Source of the DNA: Fasciolopsis buskii
Lineage: Eukaryota > Platyhelminthes > Trematoda > Plagiorchiida > Fasciolidae
Length of the DNA: 64,000 bases
Direction: 5' to 3'
Assembly (NCBI GenBank): GCA_008360955.1
Contig: LUCM01006575.1
Coordinates: forward strand, 17,032-81,031
Translations under genes and position numbers: made by a program
Shown here: one piece after another, positions 27,168 to 39,929 of the stretch
Layout: each line of letters opens with the position of its first letter
Numbering within the stretch: the stretch's first letter is position 1
Notes under the pieces: model-generated
Told to the model about the DNA's origin: nothing
Seen by the model: only the letters and a program-made list of their open reading frames with translations
Databases searched by the model: none

Positions 27168-27850
27168 TTCGTTGATCCTTGAAGGAATTGTGTTTAAATC
27201 CATGCGCCCAATAACAGTCGCTGAGACGCCCACTGCTTGTTCACCTGTATCACTGTTCGCATTCGAACAGACCGGAACAGCTTGGACCAGTTGTATCGCG
27301 GTAGTTGCGTGCACCTCCACGCCACCGTGCGTTTGAACTGATGTGCCAGCGGTCAAGCCGGAACCTGATGACGACGAAGACAACAACGAGGATAACGATA
27401 ATGATGGAACTGGTGTTCGGCCGGGTGATATTGCTGGTATTGCTTCTGTTTTATGCTCGGGACGAAGTGGATGAGAATCGGTCAAGGGAGGCGTTCCAGT
27501 ACGTAACCAATTAAAATCAGATTTGTCCTCAGCTTTCGACCAATTCAAATGGCAGTCTGCACTGTGTGAATACTTCTTATTTTCTTCCGGAGATGAAGAA
27601 GACCGTATTTCTAAGGTCGTTTTTGACTGGATGGTGTGATCACTGCGATCAAGATGAACTAAGGAATACTCGTTTATTCCAAACTTGGAGGCTGATTGAT
27701 TTGTGTTAGCCGAAATTGGAGGTCGAAGCTCGTGAGCAGATGTACTTTTTCGCAAAAGCGTAACACGCGGCTGAATTCTAGCATGCGTATGCGTTGTATC
27801 CGGCACCGTAGGATGTTTCTTCAGTGGGTCTTGTTTTTTGGACACAGATG
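27168..27850 (-). CDS. Exon 2 seen of the large unidentified minus-strand gene (Ser/Thr/Pro-rich)
   Basis: The acceptor is a pyrimidine-rich tract with two AGs, CTTCAG and then TTTCCAG. The second sets the start given here; the first would start the exon at 27857. The donor is GAA|GTGAGT. The exon is 683 nt, enters with two bases and ends in phase 0, which fits the exon at 24206. The peptide starts near SVSKKQDPLKKHPTV. It is low in hydrophobic residues and rich in Ser, Thr, Pro and His, and contains a Ser run (SLSSLLSSSSSGSG) about 150 residues in. No folded domain or transmembrane segment is visible, so it looks disordered. An upstream exon is required because no start codon with context is present. 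The 5' intron is 34.9 kb; the 3' intron is just under 3 kb. Confidence 0.65.
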
Positions 27851-28501
27851 CTGGAAACTGAAGGTATCGTTAAGACTCATCAAACAAATTGTGGACTAAA
27901 CTGAATGGTGGAATTTTTATTAGATAAAGATAAATTGCTTTCTACTTTCCATAAGATCCAAGATACTCGCCTACATAAATTCAGTGCCAATATTCAGAGA
28001 ATAAATTCATTGCACCCTATACAGACAGGATAGTGAATAGCAAACAAGCTAGTGTTCGAAAACATCACAAATAATGCGATATCGTAAGTCCTTGAATTCG
28101 TGAAATATGCCCGCCGCGTCATGAAAAAGGGTTTGAACACAAAGAAATTTCTTTTCCATGTATATATATATATATAATATTTATAACATAAGTAGCAAAG
28201 GAAATGCATAATGAACAAGGAATATCTATGCAAAAAGTATAACCGTACAACCGTGAAATTATTTTCATTGATTTTTAGGGACGGCCAACCAACAAAAATG
28301 TTTACTTCACGTCGTAAATGAACAATATCAAAACTGTGACTATTTGTCTATGTTTGGGATTGCCCATTTTTGGGCTCAGTAAGTGGGACAACATTCGGGT
28401 CAGACTGGATTCCCATTCCAGTTAAGAATCGTGCCGCAGCCTCCTAACTATTAGAGACCAGCTGCCGTATACTCCCGAAATTCAGCCGTAGTCACCATTC
28501 C

Positions 28502-28523
28502 ACACACACACACACACACACTC
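28502..28523. repeat. (AC)n tract
   Basis: A run of about ten CA units in the largest intron. Confidence 0.9.
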
Positions 28524-30134
28524 ACAAACACATGCATGCACTACACAAGCAAGTTAATGTTCCTGTGCTGCTCGATGAAAGATAGGTTATCAGGCAGAAA
28601 ATCCAACTCTATTTCAAATGTGTTTTCAGTCGTCTTCGTTAGCAGAACAGCAAGGCGCCCATGTCGTCTAGGAGCGCGACTTTTGAAGTTAATTATGGAC
28701 AAGATCTTTCTATTACGCAACCAATAGGCCAAAGTTGTTGTGACCAGTCAGTGTATCAGAACAACCTACTAGGTCACGAGCTCAACTCAACATTAAAAAC
28801 CAAGTAAGAAATGCACAACCGTTTCATTCTTGTTAGGAATCATCTCTTATTACCAACACAACAATCATAAGCCCATGGACATTAAGATGATGCAAGTGAC
28901 GACTCAGCATTTGCCGTGGTTCCGACTTCCCTTCCACTTCCACACGCCCCCTACCATAAAAAAAGAAAAAAACCGCATCGTCAAAAAATGACCAAAAACC
29001 CTAACCACTAAACATCAGGACCGAATGATGTAAGGAGTGTATCGAAAATTCGATGCGCCAGACATTCGTTTCTATTGTGAATGACGAAATGTTAATAACA
29101 CAGTGTTGATGGTAGATATAATTTGCTAACGTTTCGACTACCTAACCACTAAACTTTGTTCGCCTCCCGGTCAGAAAATTTCACACTTGAATACTTAGTT
29201 TTCCGTCCTACGTAACACACAGCCCCTCTAAATTCCTCCACTGACAATTGTGCCCGTAAAGTCTCGGAGGGGAGTTCACTGAAAACATGTGTCGCCCAAA
29301 ATGCAATGTTCTGACCTAACAATGGACTTACACAAATTTTCTAAACAATGCGAAGTAACTATCGGACTTTTACTGACGTGGCAACAAACTGATGAGTCGA
29401 TAAAATTATGTCTGACAGACTTTCATCTACAAGTGCATGCTTGAATATGATTAACTGATCAGTGAATTTCATGACGACATTATTAATGGCAGTTTGATTG
29501 TTCTTAATTTTGAATCTGTAAACCTAAATCGGAAAATTTAATTAGGAAGCTAACTTTATGAAAGCTGTGAACCATTGCAAGAACACAGCACACAACTGGA
29601 AAGGTTACACCTGAGGGTAATAAAATGCTCAGTGATATAATATGACGATCTATTTTTGTACAGTTCAAAACGCGTGATCGAGAACACGGGGAGAATAATT
29701 TGTACGAGAAGAATTAATCAAAAGTAAGCTTTAAAAGTTTTCATCAGCAGCATTAGTATTGAATCTGCGCTGATCGCTAGTGAAAAACCCGAAGACCGTT
29801 TGTTTGTTTCCGGGGCTGATAATTCTGCTGCAGTATACCAGAACTTCCAGAAGATTCCTTTCCAACATGATCAAAAGGGAATAATGATCATGGAATTTCA
29901 CAAAATTTGAATGCGTACAACCATCCAAATCATATGCCTGGGAGAATTTGGTATTTCGAGCAAGCTACATTCTTGTAGCAAGAAAGCACGCGCGACGAAA
30001 CGAGTCCCACTTCTCAGATCCTGCTCGGCCATGGATACTGGTCATTTCCAAACCACGCTCACGCAAGATCCGTTTACCGACATGCTGAGTATTCCCGGAC
30101 AGATCTAATCTTGTGTCGAACAGTCTTGCTTTCC

Positions 30135-30322
30135 TGAAATAACTCACCATGTGATATCCTCGCGCAATTGATCATTAAGAAACCTTGGAAGCAGTGTACA
30201 GCTGTTTCATCCTTGTTAGGAATTATCAGCAGTTCATATCGACCACGCCCAAAGTGGGTCGCGAACCTGGGACGAACGATTTTGAGTCGAACGCATTAGC
30301 AGTTGAGCTACCAGGCTCTTAA
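30135..30322 (-). repeat. tRNA-derived SINE, family 2
   Basis: The minus-strand head starts GAGCCTGGTAGCTCAACTGC (A box) and carries CCCAGGTTCGCGACCC (B box). The body contains CCTAACAAGGATGAAACAGC and the end CACATGGTGAGTTATTTCAG. Parts of this body recur at 32865-32985, 47272-47365 and about 28809-28880. The head is a strong tRNA match in plan, but the attached body and its recurrence mark it as a SINE. Confidence 0.65.
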
Positions 30323-31089
30323 CAGTTTTTTGAACTTCACCACATGTTGCACCTATCTGTCACTGATCTGCACAGTGACGGGCCGCTAGCGCAAAGCAAT
30401 CGACCCCCTACTGATAGATGACTTCTCTGCAGCGACGAAGGCTTTCGTTCTCTTGGGACACCCTCTGGTCGTATTGGTCCGACTGTCCTGAGTGGCTACT
30501 TGGGCTTTTGCTCCCAGGCGAAGAAGTTGTGTCGTCTGTCTGATTTCAAGATTTATTGCGCTTATTTAGTGCTAGCTCTGCCTTCGTCTGTTGGGTAGCG
30601 CTTCTGACATGGTCGTTATTGTTTCTTCGGTCGACTGCTTCTGATCGTTTTGTGTCTCAAGACCGATTACCCCCTGAATTCTTTGTGGAAACATCTACCT
30701 TATCACTGGCCTTAGCATCCCATCTGTTGAAACGGTTATTTCGAGGGGTGAATCAACTACTTTTGGCTTACTGTTTGCCCATCCTCTTAAGGAGAACTCG
30801 GTGCTACTTCTTTACTGACTGATGCAAACGCAGACTCAGCCTCTGCTGCAATGCCATCACGGATTTTCGGATTTCCTTTCTAAGCGTCTTTTTATTCTTT
30901 TGTATTGTACTTGCCCTATGATCGTTGACGTTCATGCAGACCTTTTCTCGGCTAATTTAAGACCATATGTTTGCACACTAAACATCTGTCTACTTTGAGC
31001 ATTTCAGCATTCGAATACAGCTTTACAATTAACGATAGGTTGATTATTTAATTTTGTTTTATACTTCGTCAAATTGATCACGATATAGG

Positions 31090-31215
31090 CACCAAACCCC
31101 AGTTTCAAACTGGGGCTGATCAAACTATTTCGCGATCAGCATAGATCCGGATTCGAACGTGACAAGATGCACGCTGACGGATAGAGGGGGTTAGATTGAG
31201 CTATCGAGCCACCAC
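31090..31215 (-). repeat. tRNA-like element, separate type
   Basis: The minus strand reads GGTGGCTCGATAGCTCAA near its start and ACGTTCGAATCCGG as a B box about 50 nt later, then a short hairpin (CCCCAGTTTGAAACTGGGG near 31096-31116). The spacing is too loose for a functional tRNA with a normal cloverleaf, so a SINE or pseudo-tRNA is more likely. Confidence 0.4.
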
Positions 31216-32864
31216 TTAGTACTGAAATTCACATTGTTTTTCTTCTACTTTCATGGCCGTTTAGCGGAGGATTATTTGAACCCATCATCGAACAGCGTCC
31301 TTTGATCTATCCGTTCTTATGATATTTTTGCTTCTTTTTCAGCCAATAATTTTACGCCATAATGTCGCGGTTTCTTTCATTATTTCTAAACGGCCAGTCT
31401 TTAACTTGCCCCATCACTCCATTTCATCTTGCCATCGCAGAAGCCGGCAGCGTTTGTCCATTTTTCAATGAAATTTATGAAATTCTGTTGGCTCAAGGCA
31501 GCTGCGTAAACATTTAGGCTTACCGTTCCTTTTAAATGATGAAAGTCAATAAAACATCGCTTGGTTAATAGTAGAATCCGGTTTGAAAAGCCGGGAATAT
31601 TTACGGATGACCGGACCGTTCAAGAACCATACGATGGTTCACCGCAGTCTGGTCGTCATTTACGCAGAGTTAACATTTAGATAAAGGAAGGGAGGTCCGA
31701 AGATATGGATTTTGGTAGTCAGAGTCATAATTCACTTTCGGATGCGTGAGTAAAATTTCTCTGGCATCAAATAACCAGTTTCGCGATTATTACCGTCCGT
31801 CAAACAGGCGTATCCAGTAATTTCCTGACCATCTATCACCATAATTGCAGCGGCTACGCACACCTGACGAGCGGCAATAACCATGTGACAGGAGAGATTT
31901 TGTCCAAATATTTCTATACCAAACATACTACTGACAGCCATAACTTCGCCAACTCAGTCTGCGTGCATCCATCATACTACTTCCAACAACTCCATACCGA
32001 CGCCGGATTCAGAGGTGTTTCTGTACATAGGCCATTCACTGTTTGCATAACACTGTCACAAATTTACTCCTCTTTTGCTTTTTCAGAATAATCATATTTT
32101 ACCAGTCGGAAATTAAATTAGATCATGAGATCACACGTGGCGTCCAAGCCCAGCGCCACATGAAAAAACACTGTCTGTAAACCAGATTCGTCTGGACTCA
32201 TCCCCAATGCACATTAGACCAAGTGAGGTACGGACCAGCGAGAAATCACTTGTGAATCAACGATTATGGCGGCTAAACTATGGTGATCGATTTGCTTTAA
32301 AAATGTAATCATGGCCTACCCTTTGGGATCAAATACCAAATGGCCAACAATAAGCAATTTCAGTAAAAATAAGATATGATAACAACTTCAACTGAGTTTA
32401 TTGAAACAACTGCAAATATATTTTTAGGAACCAGCGAAAGCACAAAGTAGAACCTAGGTCAACATTTTTGAGCTAAGTTCTGTTAGAAGTGCAGACCTCT
32501 AGTGATAAGAACGTTGATGGACAGCTAATTTGATAAATTGTATTGTCGGAGTCGGTGATGCAAAATAGATCAGTGTCACGATCTCTAAAATGTATCGATT
32601 TAAGCCCACTGATCTTATTTCCTGAGGGTAATTTCAAGGAGTCAGTCAACCACACTGTAAACGGGCAAATCCGCTCGTTATCTTTTGTTTTGTTTCAATG
32701 TGTGATGCATGCACTTCCATTGACATGAACGGAAACTGCCCTGTAGCGCGGTGATCTGTGGTCCGTGTCCCTTGTTTGACGGTAAGGGGAAAATGGAACG
32801 AGTGTATGGTCTACGGACTGGGAACCATTTGTACAGGGAATTGCTCATCGTGTGCTGTCAACCT

Positions 32865-32985
32865 GCAGCTCACCAGTAAGATACCGTGAAAGCGCTATAC
32901 AGCTTACTCGTCCTTGTTGTAAATCATCAGTAACAAGCATAAGTCACGTCCGAGATGGGGTCCAAACACTGGACGAGTGATTATG
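32865..32985 (-). repeat. Diverged SINE, family 2
   Basis: On the minus strand it shares GTCCAGTGTTTGGACCCCA, ACAAGGACGAGTAAGC and the following body with the copy at 30135-30322, with many substitutions. Only the 3' part of the tRNA-like head is recognisable. Confidence 0.45.
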
Positions 32986-34754
32986 TCATTCCAGCAGTAA
33001 TTATTCGTAATCATTCGCTAAAATTCAACACCACTTGCCGTCGCACTTTTTCGGTATCGATTTCGCAAGGCTACTTGACACTACTCACAGCAGTCTACTC
33101 TCATGTTAGATAATATACCCATAAGACCTTGTTAGGACAAAGACTCAATCAACCAGAGAGTACAGACATTGAATAACTGGTGTGAATAAAAATACTTGTG
33201 CGGGGGAAACGATTCGTCGATCAGTATCACTGCACTACTCACACTTCAAACTGGTACCCACCGCGTAACTTGTGTTTCAACAAAAATCGAAAACAAACTG
33301 AACAAACTTGTTCGAACCCGAGGTGTTGTATAGGGGATTTGCACTGCTAATGACTACTGATAGAGCTGAAGCAGATAGACGACGGTGTTCAATAGGGAAT
33401 AATTAGTAATGCATTAGGGGTGAGGATGATACATCATTATTTGTTTTAATAATGACCAGCTGCGATGGCTTCACCGTAGACCCACGATATCGATGATTCT
33501 CCGCAAGCGCTTGTAGAATAAATAGAGGGATTCTTCAAAAAAAAATGGATATGTGGTTCTGGTTTCGCAAGTGAAAAAGGAAAGAGACTTCTCTTCTGCT
33601 TCGGCCCTAGATCCACAATCGATTCTACCTCGCTGTCGCTGCCTTTAGTTCCCACTAACTTTATTGATCACAATTAAGTCGAGCAGATAGAAAAGTTCGT
33701 TCATTGATAAAAATCGATTCCCTCATATTGATATTCCATGGTCAGCACTCACACTCGATTCTTTTGAAGGCCAATTCGGTCTAGCTTTGCTCGTCGACTT
33801 TCTCATGCGATGTTCTCGCTCAAATTATTGATTAATTTAACCGATGCGATATCGTCGCAGAAAGGTTTACTATTGACCAGGGTAACAGATAAACCGAATA
33901 AAAACCCATCACCTTTATAGTCCTAAGGTATGGGAGAATTTTGTAATTCTTTTTGCATGCGGATAGAAAAGTAGATTATCACGGGAATGCACCGTTGATT
34001 ATACAGCTCTTGTAGCTCGTTTGGTATGCTTACACGGGACACTTTTTCGAGTGGTTCTCTTATTTGAGTAGACGCTGGAGTAGAGTCAGCACTGATAATT
34101 GCAAAGCCGACCGTGCACCTAAAGGGGAAATGTTTTGTCCCTCTGTCTGCAAACAAGCCACTCTATTCACAATTATGCCGTTATTAATGATTACAAGAAC
34201 CATTAAGATGATTTTATGCCCCGACGAGTGAATTTCTGAAATAGATGCAAGTACCCGTAAATCGTAATCCAGTTATATCAAGCTTTGTTGACATATGCTC
34301 CCTTCCTTCTTAATGGAGCTAAGATTAAGACTGAACAGATAAGCTTTTGATTTTCGTGTCACACGTGAACACATTGACGTTCGGAATTTCCTTAAAAACC
34401 GTACGACAATAATCTGCTTCTTCCGCATCAGTCAGTGACACGTGAACGGTAACATGGAAGAACATTATGAGAAAGTTAGGATAAAATTATTTTCAAAGTC
34501 GGTACACAGTCGACTGATATTTACCGCCTTCTGCTCGGTCGATAGACTAGTTCAATGTGCCGGCATTCCCCTCACAAGTACACGTGAGCAGTCTGACGTA
34601 CAGGCTACAGTGTCACAAGAAATGTATGGCATCGTATTCGGATGAGCCGAAAGACGTCAAAATTGTTGTGCTTCTCTCTGAAATCCACAACCTTATTAGG
34701 TGGTATTCGAGTTGGAATCTACTGGCCTAGTGAAACTTCTCATGTTGTTGTCTT

Positions 34755-34795
34755 AGTATGTGTATGTATGCATGTATGTATGCATGCATGTATCC
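34755..34795. repeat. TGTA/TGCA-type tetranucleotide repeat
   Basis: Interspersed TGTATGTA and TGCATGCA units form an imperfect, partly self-complementary tract. Confidence 0.8.
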
Positions 34796-36030
34796 AAGTC
34801 ATGTTGTTGACAAGAGACTTCATGTAGTAGCTAAGATCGAATCAATAACGAGCTTGCATGGCATGTCGCTAACCGGAGTGAAGAAAGCGACTTAAAATCC
34901 ATTGATCTGTTTGACAGAGCGGTACAACCACAACATTACCAGCAGCATCTGATGCCATGGCAAAGGCCCTTCCATCTACCATGAAACAGGTGGGCATGGC
35001 AGATTACTTTCTTTGGAAAGACTTACGACCCAACGAAGTACGGAAAACAAATAAACAGCGGTTAGTGTAAATTATCTGTGTTGAGCCAAAAACAAATGAC
35101 GTTTTTTTAAAAACTCACAATCTTTAGTTAAAATCTCCTAGTAATAAAACTTCAATTCAAAAGTAACGAGCGTATTGCCTAACAATTTGTTTCACGCCAT
35201 TTACCTAATCAGAGACTAGCAGTTGTTTGTAATTAAGAAACGAAAATTAAATTCCAAGCAGCGGGCAGTTTGGTCCAGGCAATTTGGCTGCACGATTCCC
35301 AGAAGTTGTAAGACCAAGTCACCTGCCAATAATTCAGGAAGACAAGACGAAGTTTCGTTTATTTCTAACACGATTTCCAGTAAGCTTAGACATTTGTCTG
35401 CCCATGTGGCATGAACGTGTTTTTTGTTCAATATTACATGACCGAGGTATATGGTGTGACGTCACTTGTGCCGTTTGTTCTGGTAGATAGATAAGGAAGC
35501 GTTGCAATATGTCCCATAAGGAGGAAAGCCGCAGCTACTAATGACCCGTAATTCAATGTTTTCAAATGTGTTACCACGGGAACCGTTCGAGGAAAAAACA
35601 ATGGATTAACTGAATCAGAAGTTGGATGGACTGAGCTCTCAGTTATGGACGTAGAGTTTCAGGGTCAAATCAACGGATCGAAAATAAGGACGACTGTTGA
35701 CTGTTGATCATGCATGCTTCATATCATCTTTAATGGCCTCGACTGTTTTTTTTACCAGATCCTGTTAACGGCAGAATTGCAGTTCATGAAATTTGAGGTT
35801 AAATACCACATGGCGCTAAATGGCAGCAAGTTGCAGGAAAGGCGGTTTGAGTAACTTCTTTCTGAGATGCTTGTGTAGAAGGTCGAAACGCACCTGCGAA
35901 GTTCGCAGCGCGAACAGGATATGCACACACTATTGTTGGGACCATTATCTCCCAGTATCCCGTCTGGTACCGAAGGCGAAGGATTTATGTGAATGCATTA
36001 ACTATACTTTATTAAGCTTTTATTGTTACC

Positions 36031-36200
36031 TTTTTACTTTATTTTATTAATGAAATAACAATTTATATCATTTTTCAGGAAGGGGGCCGCGGCCAACAAA
36101 CGGCTGCCAAGTGGGGAAGTTGGCCGGCGGTGGGAGGATTCGAACCCGTGACCTTTATTTCCAAACGTCACGACCATATCCGTTTGCCCACCGACGGCCA
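36031..36200 (-). repeat. tRNA-derived SINE, family 1
   Basis: On the minus strand the tRNA-like head contains a B box GGGTTCGAATCC and the body reads CAACTTCCCCACTTGGCAGC, then GGCCGCGGCCCCCTTCCTG. It ends in a tail with TTTCATTAATAAA. Other copies lie at 36889-37060, 61258-61428, and in diverged or partial form at 1897-2030 and 10990-11082. The shared body shows a real dispersed family, not a tRNA gene. Confidence 0.75.
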
Positions 36201-36843
36201 GCTGCTATTCTTTTCTTGCACTTCAGGTGTTTTGCTCTCTCTCCCTACTCCTGGTAGATGTAAAATGTATCTGTAAACTGACTGAATGAACTATTCGAAT
36301 GACGAGTCAAACGGGAGTTTAAGCCAAAGAAGTGATTTGGGTAGGTGTGAAGGAACATAACCAACGAATAGGAGTCTTCATTTCCGGACTGAGTGGATGG
36401 GTTGATGCGTCCCATCGTGATCATCTTCCTTATTTAGTTGACAGATTAAACCTCTTTCTTCTCACTACACATACCCGACACACTCACTGGTCACGGCACT
36501 AAACACTGCCGCATGCTATCTTGTTAAAGAAGCACAATGAAACCGAGAACAATTTGATGGTCTAGTGGTAGTTCGTTCAGTTCACGCCAGAATATGCAAC
36601 ACTCTAATCGTGTAGAAAAAATTAGAAAGTGACTGTATTTAGCTGAAGAGGGCCTTTGCCTTTTTAATCTCCCCACAATTTGTCTATGTTTCAGAACAGT
36701 AGAACCCACTTCTCTATCAGCATAAAAATAACTGGGTTCATGCTTGGTGGCATTCAGTGATGTGGTAGGCCAAGTAAATATGTAGGCAGTTAGCCAGGGA
36801 GGGATATGTAGGTAGGTAGATAGACTTGTAGATTTTTCGGTTA

Positions 36844-36844
<1 letters not shown>

Positions 36845-36882
<38 letters not shown>

Positions 36883-36885
36883 AAT
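36845..36885. repeat. (GATT)n microsatellite
   Basis: About nine tandem GATT units directly precede the SINE at 36889. A related GTAG/TAGG-rich stretch lies at about 36780-36815. Confidence 0.9.
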
Positions 36886-36888
36886 TAA

Positions 36889-37060
36889 CGGTGGTGGCCA
36901 AACGATAAGGTCTTGGCGTTTGGACGTGAAGTTCGCGAGTTCGAATCCTCCCACCGCCGGTCACCTTCCCCACTTGGCAGCCCCTTGTTGGCCGCGGCCC
37001 CCTTCCTGGAAACTGATGTACCCTATTGTTTCATTAATAAAGGAAGTAAAAAATAAAAGA
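36889..37060 (+). repeat. tRNA-derived SINE, family 1
   Basis: The head starts GGTGGTGGCCAAACGATAAG, and the B box GAGTTCGAATCC is at about 36937-36950. The body is the same as in the copy at 36031-36200 (CTTCCCCACTTGGCAGC, GGCCGCGGCCCCCTTCCTG) with the tail TTTCATTAATAAA. It lies 690 bp from that copy in opposite orientation and directly follows a (GATT)n tract. Confidence 0.75.
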
Positions 37061-39169
37061 TACTGACTGATTGATAACTTGAACCCCAGGACAGGTATTT
37101 TGAAGTCTTCAGTTTTTGACGACGCGGCTCTCGGCTGAACTATAGCCTTGTTTTTTTCCTCAAGTAAATGGAACGTACTTCATATGCCGAATATATTAGT
37201 GCTTTGGTAATACCGAGTCAAACCAGTTCCTCGTAATGCACCAATCAGTCATTATGAGGATAGTGGATACTAAATTGCCTTATTGGTTATTCAACCAAAG
37301 GGCTCAACAATGTTCCAGTAAAATCACACCGTTTGGATTGATCAATGAACGAGAAAAAGACCCAGAAGAAATGAAATAATTGGTGATGAACCGAATGATG
37401 CAACGACAAATTGTCAACTATTTAGAATACTGCGTTTTACTGGACGATAAAAGTTTACATATAAAATTCCACATGGCACACCGTTTTTTGGTACACTACG
37501 AAGCGAAATCGGTTCTCGTACAGTGATGCATCAAACTACGAGACCAGTGTATCCTAATCGTAACAAATTGATATGTACATTATATATATATATATACGAT
37601 TTTGCCGAAAGGCCAGATTATTTCTGCACGCCTTAGGTTTTCTCATCAGTGTTAGTGGTAACGAAAGAACTTACATTCACCATTAAATTCATTGGAAATG
37701 TATGACTTGATGCTTGAACAAATTTTCTCCCTGATCACAAACATTTTACTTGTTCTTGCTTTTCTCGAAGCTTCCAATCTGCTGTTTGTCTTTCGTACCC
37801 TCTCCATTTTTATGTCGATCTATTCACTTCTTATATGTCTGTTCACAACTGATATCAAACTAAAACAACAAAAAACCAACTCACTGTCCCTATTCACTTA
37901 AAAAATTTCCGTACCATCTGGTTACTCTTTACGTATTATTTCACAGTTCTAGCGCATATTTCGTCATCGCCGGTGGACAAACTTTAAATGACGATTTGTA
38001 AAGAAAATAAACGGGAAGACATCACAGCTCATAGGTCGTTACCTTTGTTCACGCGTGACTGTGTCAAACGGAGTCACTTTTGAAAATGCACACCGAATGT
38101 TTACACTAAATATAAAACCCCGTTCCTTCGAGACTGGGACTAATGCGTTAACGAGTTTGAAAATTACAGACTGGAGATCCCGGCGACAGTGATTGGCAAT
38201 GCATGATTGTGAATTGAAAATACCATAGAAAAATCTAATTAATGTTATGTACAACATTCAGTGGACACTCAGAGTTCAGATGTAATTAATGATTGAATAT
38301 ATGGGATAAGGTTAGTTTGGGATAATTTAAGGTCATTCCGAGATAAAATTAATTCCCACTGAAAAAGACTATGTGCCCCAAGCATAGCGAATGCACATGT
38401 GGTCTTGTTCTGAAATAGGTGTTTTAGACAAGCAGAGTAAAACCGAAAAAACTGAGCGTTTTTCAATTGCGCAGAAAACTGAACTATCCTAATTGATTTG
38501 AAAATCACCTCTCTTATTTTTCACCCTCATTGTGCATGGAACACAAAAGGCACATAAAGGAATGTCAATGCTCTTTGGCCTTAATGAACGATGCCGTCAG
38601 CACCACTGGTACATAGGACTTAAAAAAAGGAAGTTTGATGACGAGCAACTTGTGCGGCGATCAGGAGGATTCAAGTTCTAACACTCGTATCTTTTGGAGA
38701 GTGACAGAATGATGTCGTTGTGGACTAATAGGCAGACCTCATCAACACCTTGGTTAATGGTATCCAGTATCTGGTTTCCGCAGTTCCGATTTTAAGTGCC
38801 GCAGTTCCAAGTAATTAACAAACAGCTTTAATTAAGTGTATCAAACTGATTCCCACGGGTCCGCACATGGAAGTTTGCTCGCTGTGAAAAGATTCGACAA
38901 GGACAGTTAGAACATTCTCCGTAGGCATAAGTGTTGGCAAGGTCAAGTTTTCCGCCTTCTTCCAAAACTCACATCATCCGAAATCTGCAGACTTTCACGA
39001 ATAACCGGTCCCTCGGTCCCCGTGTGACCAACAAAAGCAGCACAAACCAATTTGCCTAATGTCGAACGTAAAATCTTCTCTGTTACTGACTAAAACTTCT
39101 CCACCGCTTAAAAGGTGTACAGTAAAGGTTCCAGCAATGCGTACTAAATTGCTATTCTTGTGTTTTATA

Positions 39170-39421
39170 CTCATAAACTGACATCTTATGCTGGGCTGTC
39201 TTTTCATCGGAATCCAACTTTCACGAATCTAGAGACATCCGATCAACTTGTCAGTGGCGAAGCACCAAACTTGAACTTCGTTATTATTGGAGCTCATTAT
39301 CCGAACATATTCTTCATCGTACTCAGAGGGTGAACCGGAGCTTTTCGATTGGAAGGCGTGTGTGCTACCACTGTGCCACCAGCTTTTGTCCATGATAACT
39401 AGAATTACCGAGTTAGGCATA
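39170..39421 (-). repeat. tRNA-like SINE, left arm of an inverted pair
   Basis: The head, read on the minus strand, starts near 39421 and contains an A-box-like TGGCACAGTGGTAGCA and a B-box-like CGGTTCACCCT, 30-40 bases apart. About 185 nt are the reverse complement of 41938-42126 with a single mismatch seen. The remaining 60 nt toward the tail match only loosely. It borders copy 1 of the LINE fragment on its 5' side. The open frame it contains (MDKSWWHSG...) is probably incidental to the SINE. Confidence 0.55.
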
Positions 39422-39929
39422 TTAGCACGTCGTCCTCAGTGATATCTAGCAATGACTAACAGACTCGAAGGGAGACAGCGTGCGTCCCGCTAACTCCAAT
39501 CGCATTCCTCCCACCGAATTGAGTTTTCACACATGTAGTCGCGAGCTCCATGTCGAAAACATTGCGGAGCGGAGTAGTAGGGACACTCGAATAAGGGAAC
39601 GGCCACCATCCAGGTAGTAAGCCGTGAATAAGGCAGGATCACGGCCACCCAATAAGCGGCGGACAGCAAGTAGCGCAAGCGTTGCATCCATCGTGGGTTT
39701 TCGCCTGCCATACAATTTATAAAACAACGTAATTGCCCACTGGCGGCATTGTAACGTCCCGAGTGTGGCTCGACAACCAAATAAGACCATTACACTTTGT
39801 CGTGTTTCACTGATCAGAGAAGATTTTCCGAAAGAACAATATGGACCGGTCAACCGGCCACCGGCTCTTCCTGAATGATTCTGTTGCCTTACAGAAAGCG
39901 CTTTGCTGCGCAAAGGCGACAGGTGGATC

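Noticed and set aside
28541..28732. 63-codon minus-strand frame as an additional exon
   Set aside because: The acceptor is weak and no convincing donor follows. The phase could not be matched.
30556..30960. Possible scrap of Gypsy RNase H (a DFLSKRL-like run near 30870-30890) in a pyrimidine-rich stretch
   Set aside because: Only a few residues match and they need several frame changes. The signal is too weak to call.
36889..36965. tRNA-like sequence as a functional tRNA gene
   Set aside because: The same head is attached to a shared non-tRNA body in several copies, so it is a SINE.
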